Below, in pieces: positions 29,920-32,649 of a stretch of DNA of 32,649 nucleotides; positions within the stretch are counted from its first letter, which is position 1, and each line of letters starts with the position of its first letter. The position numbers and the translations under genes are program-made. Source of the DNA: a virus; IMG/VR virus record IMGVR_UViG_3300044846_000283, positions 1-32,649 of that record; one strand, given 5' to 3'. The notes under the pieces were generated by a model that was not told the DNA's origin, searched no databases, and saw only the letters and a list, made by a program, of their open reading frames with translations.

Positions 29920-31877
29920 GCAATCAATTAATGGTCCTGACCTTTGCGGAAGCAAGGCAACCCGAATACCGAGAGAAGAAAGGCGAAGGAGAAGGTTATA
30001 TTGAGTTCGGGAAAAAGAATGATTATCCTAACTATTTGGTCGATTTATACAATAAGTCTGCCAAGCATAACGCGATAATTAAAGGTAAGGTCAACTACAT
30101 AACTGGGAATGGCTTCAAAATCAAAGAGGGCGTTGACCCTATTGGTGAACAATTCATCGCACAAGCCAACCGAGTGGAGTCGTTGACCGAAGTATTAAGA
30201 AAGGCATCTATTGATATTGAGTTATTTGGAGGCGCTTACTTGCAAATTATATGGAGTGTAACGGGTGAAAATCTTGCTGAGGTTTATCACGTTGATTATA
30301 CTAAGATTCGTACAAATGCTGATAATACTCAGTTTTGGTATTCAGAGAATTGGGAAGATAGGAAGTACAAAAGAGAGGTTTACAACGGATTTAATTCTCA
30401 GTTACGACAAGGCACTCAGATAATGTATTTAAAGGAGTATCGACCTAACTTGAATGCCTATGCATTGCCAGGTTATTTCGGTGCTTTAAATTACGTTGAA
30501 TCAGATATTGAAATATCTAAGCACGTTTTAGGTAATGCTCAAACGGGATTTAGTGCATCTAAATTAATTACGTTACCAAATGGCGAGCCATCGGATGACG
30601 AGAAGCGCCAAATTGAACGAAAGTTTACTGATAGGTTTACGGGTAGTGATGGCAAAAAGTTTATACTTTCATTTGTTAATGATGCTTCAAGAAAGCCAGT
30701 CATTGAGGATTTAGGTGCTTCGGATATTACTAAAGAAGATTTCGGTAATGTAGATAAAATGATTCAGCAAAATATCTTTGCTGGGCATCAGATTACTGCT
30801 CCCGATTTGTTTGGTATTTCAACTCCAGGTCAATTGGGAACTCGCCAACAAATGCGAGATTCTTACGAGATTTTTAAAAATACTTACGTAAATGATAAGC
30901 AAATATTTCTTGAGCAAGTATTCAGTTTACTTGCCAAATTACACGGTGCTAATAGTGAACTCCAAATCGTTCCAGTCGAGCCGATTGGCATAGAGTTTGG
31001 CGAAGCAATCATTGCAGCAAATTTAACAAAAGACGAGATTCGTGAAAAGTTAGGAGCGCCAGCATTGGAGGCTAAAACTTCTTCAACTTCTCAGGATGTA
31101 ATTGATGCGATTAATTCATTAAGTCCATTGGTTGCTAATAAGGTACTTGAGTCAATGACTGCAAACGAAATTCGTTCTTTGGTTGGTTTAATACCCGAGC
31201 AAGGTGGAGAGAATATTCCAACTGCGCCAAGTGGCTTTAAGTTTAGCGAAGATGAGGTTGTAAGTGTATTCGAAGAATTTGGTGTTTCTAAGGCAGACTA
31301 TTCAATCTTTAAATCAAGAGAGGTATTTAGTCAAGTTCCGAATGAATTAGAGGAGGCTTTGCATTTAGAATTTGCCGAGCAAGCATTATCAGGATTAGAG
31401 GCTAATATATTGGACTTGATTCAAAAGGATAAAAGAATAACTGCTGAGGTTATTGCTGGAACTATTGGAGTGGACAAAGATATTGTAAATCGTGTCTTAG
31501 ATGGCTTAGAAAAAAGAGGCATAGTTGGAAGTTCAGTTTCAAGAGGTATCACTGAAAGGAAACTATCAAAGCCATTATCCGAATTGAATGCGCCTAAGCC
31601 AACAACTACAAGTTTTATGGTTCGGTATTCATATGAATGGAGGTCAGATATTCCAAGCAATGAACGTAATTCTGCGGACCATCCAAGTCGTTTTTTCTGC
31701 ACAAGATTAATGCAATTAGATAGGTTATATTCAAGAGCAGAGATTGAAGCAATATCAGCACGATTAGGATATAGCGTATTTGATAGGCGAGGCGGTTGGT
31801 GGACTCAACCAAATGGCAATCATTCTCCAAGTTGCAGACATCGGTGGTTTGCTCAAACGGTTATAAAGAAAGGTTAA
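29916..31877 (+). CDS. Portal protein fused to a winged-helix and a MuF-like C-terminal domain (653 aa)
   Basis: Residues 1 to about 370 resemble phage portal proteins (YPNYLVDLYNKSAKHNAIIKGKVNYITGNGF, EVLRKASIDIELFGGAYLQIIW, VDKMIQQNIFAGHQITAPDLFGIS, GTRQQMRDSYEIF). Residues about 495-545 look like a winged helix (ANILDLIQKDKRITAEVIAGTIGVDKDIVNRVLDGLEKRGI). Residues about 566-653 look like the C-terminal part of head-morphogenesis (MuF-type) proteins, with FFCTRLM, RLGYSVFDRRGGWWTQPNG and SPSCRHRWFAQTV. The portal ring is the DNA gate; the extra domains would lie inside or around it. It is clearly larger than a simple portal. Confidence 0.8.
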   Translation: MSNQLMVLTFAEARQPEYREKKGEGEGYIEFGKKNDYPNYLVDLYNKSAKHNAIIKGKVNYITGNGFKIKEGVDPIGEQFIAQANRVESLTEVLRKASIDIELFGGAYLQIIWSVTGENLAEVYHVDYTKIRTNADNTQFWYSENWEDRKYKREVYNGFNSQLRQGTQIMYLKEYRPNLNAYALPGYFGALNYVESDIEISKHVLGNAQTGFSASKLITLPNGEPSDDEKRQIERKFTDRFTGSDGKKFILSFVNDASRKPVIEDLGASDITKEDFGNVDKMIQQNIFAGHQITAPDLFGISTPGQLGTRQQMRDSYEIFKNTYVNDKQIFLEQVFSLLAKLHGANSELQIVPVEPIGIEFGEAIIAANLTKDEIREKLGAPALEAKTSSTSQDVIDAINSLSPLVANKVLESMTANEIRSLVGLIPEQGGENIPTAPSGFKFSEDEVVSVFEEFGVSKADYSIFKSREVFSQVPNELEEALHLEFAEQALSGLEANILDLIQKDKRITAEVIAGTIGVDKDIVNRVLDGLEKRGIVGSSVSRGITERKLSKPLSELNAPKPTTTSFMVRYSYEWRSDIPSNERNSADHPSRFFCTRLMQLDRLYSRAEIEAISARLGYSVFDRRGGWWTQPNGNHSPSCRHRWFAQTVIKKG

Positions 31878-31878
31878 T

Positions 31879-32460
31879 ATGAAGAATATATTATTTATAG
31901 GAGCAAATGCAATTAAGGAAAGAACTTCGGTCCATTCTAATATTGATGATAAATTGATAATGCCAGAAATCAAGACCTGCCAGGATATGTATATCTTGCC
32001 AGCTTTGGGAACGGCTTTATATGTTAAACTTCAAACGGGTATTGAAAATGCTACGTTGAGCAATGTTGAAACGGCTTTATTAAATGACTATGTAACCGAC
32101 ACTTTGGTTTATTATGTATTATCAGAGTTGCCAGTAGGTTTATCTTTTCAGTTTTATAACAAAGGATTGGTAAGAAAGACTTCTGATAATAGCGACCAGC
32201 CTAATATGCAAGATTTAATCGATGTGGCTAACCGTTATCGCTCAAGAGCAGAGTTTTACAAGCAAAGAATGATTAAGTACTTACAAGAGGTAAGCACAAG
32301 CAATTTGTTTCCTGAATATATTAATCCAGGCACGGGAGTCGATACAATGTACCCTGAGAAAGATGGCTATCAATCAAGTATTTTCTTAGGCGATGAGAAT
32401 AGTTTGTTTGGGATGACTTATCCTCAGCACGTTATGAAAAGTAAAGGACATTGCAATTAA
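31879..32460 (+). CDS. Putative head-tail connector protein (193 aa)
   Basis: The protein is helical (MPEIKTCQDMYILPALGTALYVKLQTGIENATLSNVETALLNDYVTDTLVYYVLSEL, then NMQDLIDVANRYRSRAEFYKQRMIKYLQ), a layout seen in Bacteroidota-phage proteins placed right after the portal and thought to be connector or adaptor subunits. It starts two bases after the portal stop. The C-terminal 40 residues are Gly/Pro-rich. Assignment is by pattern and place. Confidence 0.68.
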   Translation: MKNILFIGANAIKERTSVHSNIDDKLIMPEIKTCQDMYILPALGTALYVKLQTGIENATLSNVETALLNDYVTDTLVYYVLSELPVGLSFQFYNKGLVRKTSDNSDQPNMQDLIDVANRYRSRAEFYKQRMIKYLQEVSTSNLFPEYINPGTGVDTMYPEKDGYQSSIFLGDENSLFGMTYPQHVMKSKGHCN

Positions 32461-32466
32461 TAAAAT

Positions 32467-32601
32467 ATGCCAAAAGCATTCTCAACCAAAAACATTAATA
32501 AACTAATTGTTTATTTACAACAAAATGGCAATAAAACAACTGACATTAAATCAAACAATCAAGCTGATAAGGGATATTGCCCAAAGCCACGACCAAATTA
32601 A
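32467..32601 (+). CDS. Small hypothetical protein at the circular join (44 aa)
   Basis: The ATG at 32467, seven bases after the connector stop, opens a frame to the TAA at 32599-32601. The product is basic (MPKAFSTKNINKLIVYLQQN, then KSNNQADKGYCPKPRPN). The last 77 bp overlap the start of the 152-aa connector gene in another frame, which is a long overlap for this genome. It fills a gap in a tightly packed region, but may not be real. Confidence 0.45.
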   Translation: MPKAFSTKNINKLIVYLQQNGNKTTDIKSNNQADKGYCPKPRPN

Positions 32602-32649
32602 TACGGTCTATTTTGGCGATGTGTGGGAGTTTCTTTCTCAGCCTGATAA
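32525..32649 (+). CDS. Start of the split connector/neck gene (continues at base 1)
   Basis: The ATG at 32525, after an AT-rich leader (TTTACAACAAAATG), opens MAIKQLTLNQTIKLIRDIAQ and stays open to the window end. Bases 32535-32649 duplicate 1-115, and the phase matches, so the complete gene is 459 bp long on the circle. See the entry at 1-449 for the function. Confidence 0.85.
   Translation, partial: MAIKQLTLNQTIKLIRDIAQSHDQINTVYFGDVWEFLSQPD
32535..32649. repeat. Terminal direct repeat, right copy (circular overlap)
   Basis: Identical to 1-115. When merged, the contig closes to a circle of 32,534 bp with no break in the overlapping gene. Confidence 0.95.

Noticed and set aside
31890-31900. 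TATTTATA near the start of the connector gene
   Set aside because: It is inside codons of the 193-aa gene, not in a gap, so it does not count as a copy of the late motif.
1-32649. tRNA genes
   Set aside because: No cloverleaf with a T-arm (GGTTCGA-type) was found by eye; a tRNAscan run would settle it.

Overview
This window is a complete tailed-phage genome given as a linearised circle. Its first 115 bases are repeated exactly at its end (1-115 = 32535-32649), so the unique circle is 32,534 bp, and one gene runs across the junction (32525 to the end, then 1-449). Every gene I can support is on the + strand, densely packed with many 1-4 bp stop/start overlaps. The DNA is AT-rich, starts lack Shine-Dalgarno sequences, and three intergenic sites carry TATATTTG, which fits the Bacteroidota -7 promoter element TAnnTTTG. 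Together with several protein families typical of Bacteroidota phages, this suggests a siphovirus-like phage of a Bacteroidota host (Flavobacteriia or Chitinophagia type). No integrase, repressor or excisionase is visible, so nothing points to lysogeny.

Layout. 453-4685: receptor-binding proteins (a tail fibre with an S74 intramolecular chaperone and an adhesin with DUF11/DUF5977 domains). 4737-6515: two small unknown proteins, then a lysis cassette (holin-like protein, GH24 lysozyme, one-gene spanin). 6508-7678: a small acidic protein and a metallophosphoesterase, ending in a short promoter-to-terminator interval. 7838-10468: early operon from a TATATTTG promoter, with an ERF annealing protein, an SSB-like protein and many tiny proteins. 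10452-13133: a promoter, a structured RNA with a terminator, a winged-helix initiator with internal iterons, a second replication-type protein and a C5-cytosine methyltransferase. 13296-18598: VRR-NUC nuclease, DUF3310 protein, sigma-like protein, small membrane proteins, glycosyltransferase, class I methyltransferase and ParB-methyltransferase.

18577-32649 plus 1-449: packaging and virion genes in an uncommon order. Terminase comes first, then tail genes (chaperone with a probable -1 frameshift, baseplate-like proteins, tape measure), then protease, scaffold, capsid, a probable tail-tube protein, portal and connectors. The capsid and tube genes are each followed by a strong terminator.

The most unusual signals are: (1) a roughly 85-nt RNA at 10494-10576 whose first and third hairpin loops are complementary over 8 nt (a kissing-loop fold), sitting between a near-perfect promoter and the initiator gene; (2) a T9 slippery run joining two chaperone frames; (3) iteron arrays inside the initiator gene; (4) a TTTTG...TATTTATA motif in front of four structural or lysis modules, in a phage that encodes a sigma-like protein; (5) a 22/23-identical direct repeat ending on the start codon of the VRR-NUC gene. 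Functions come from reading motifs by eye; no database search was run.
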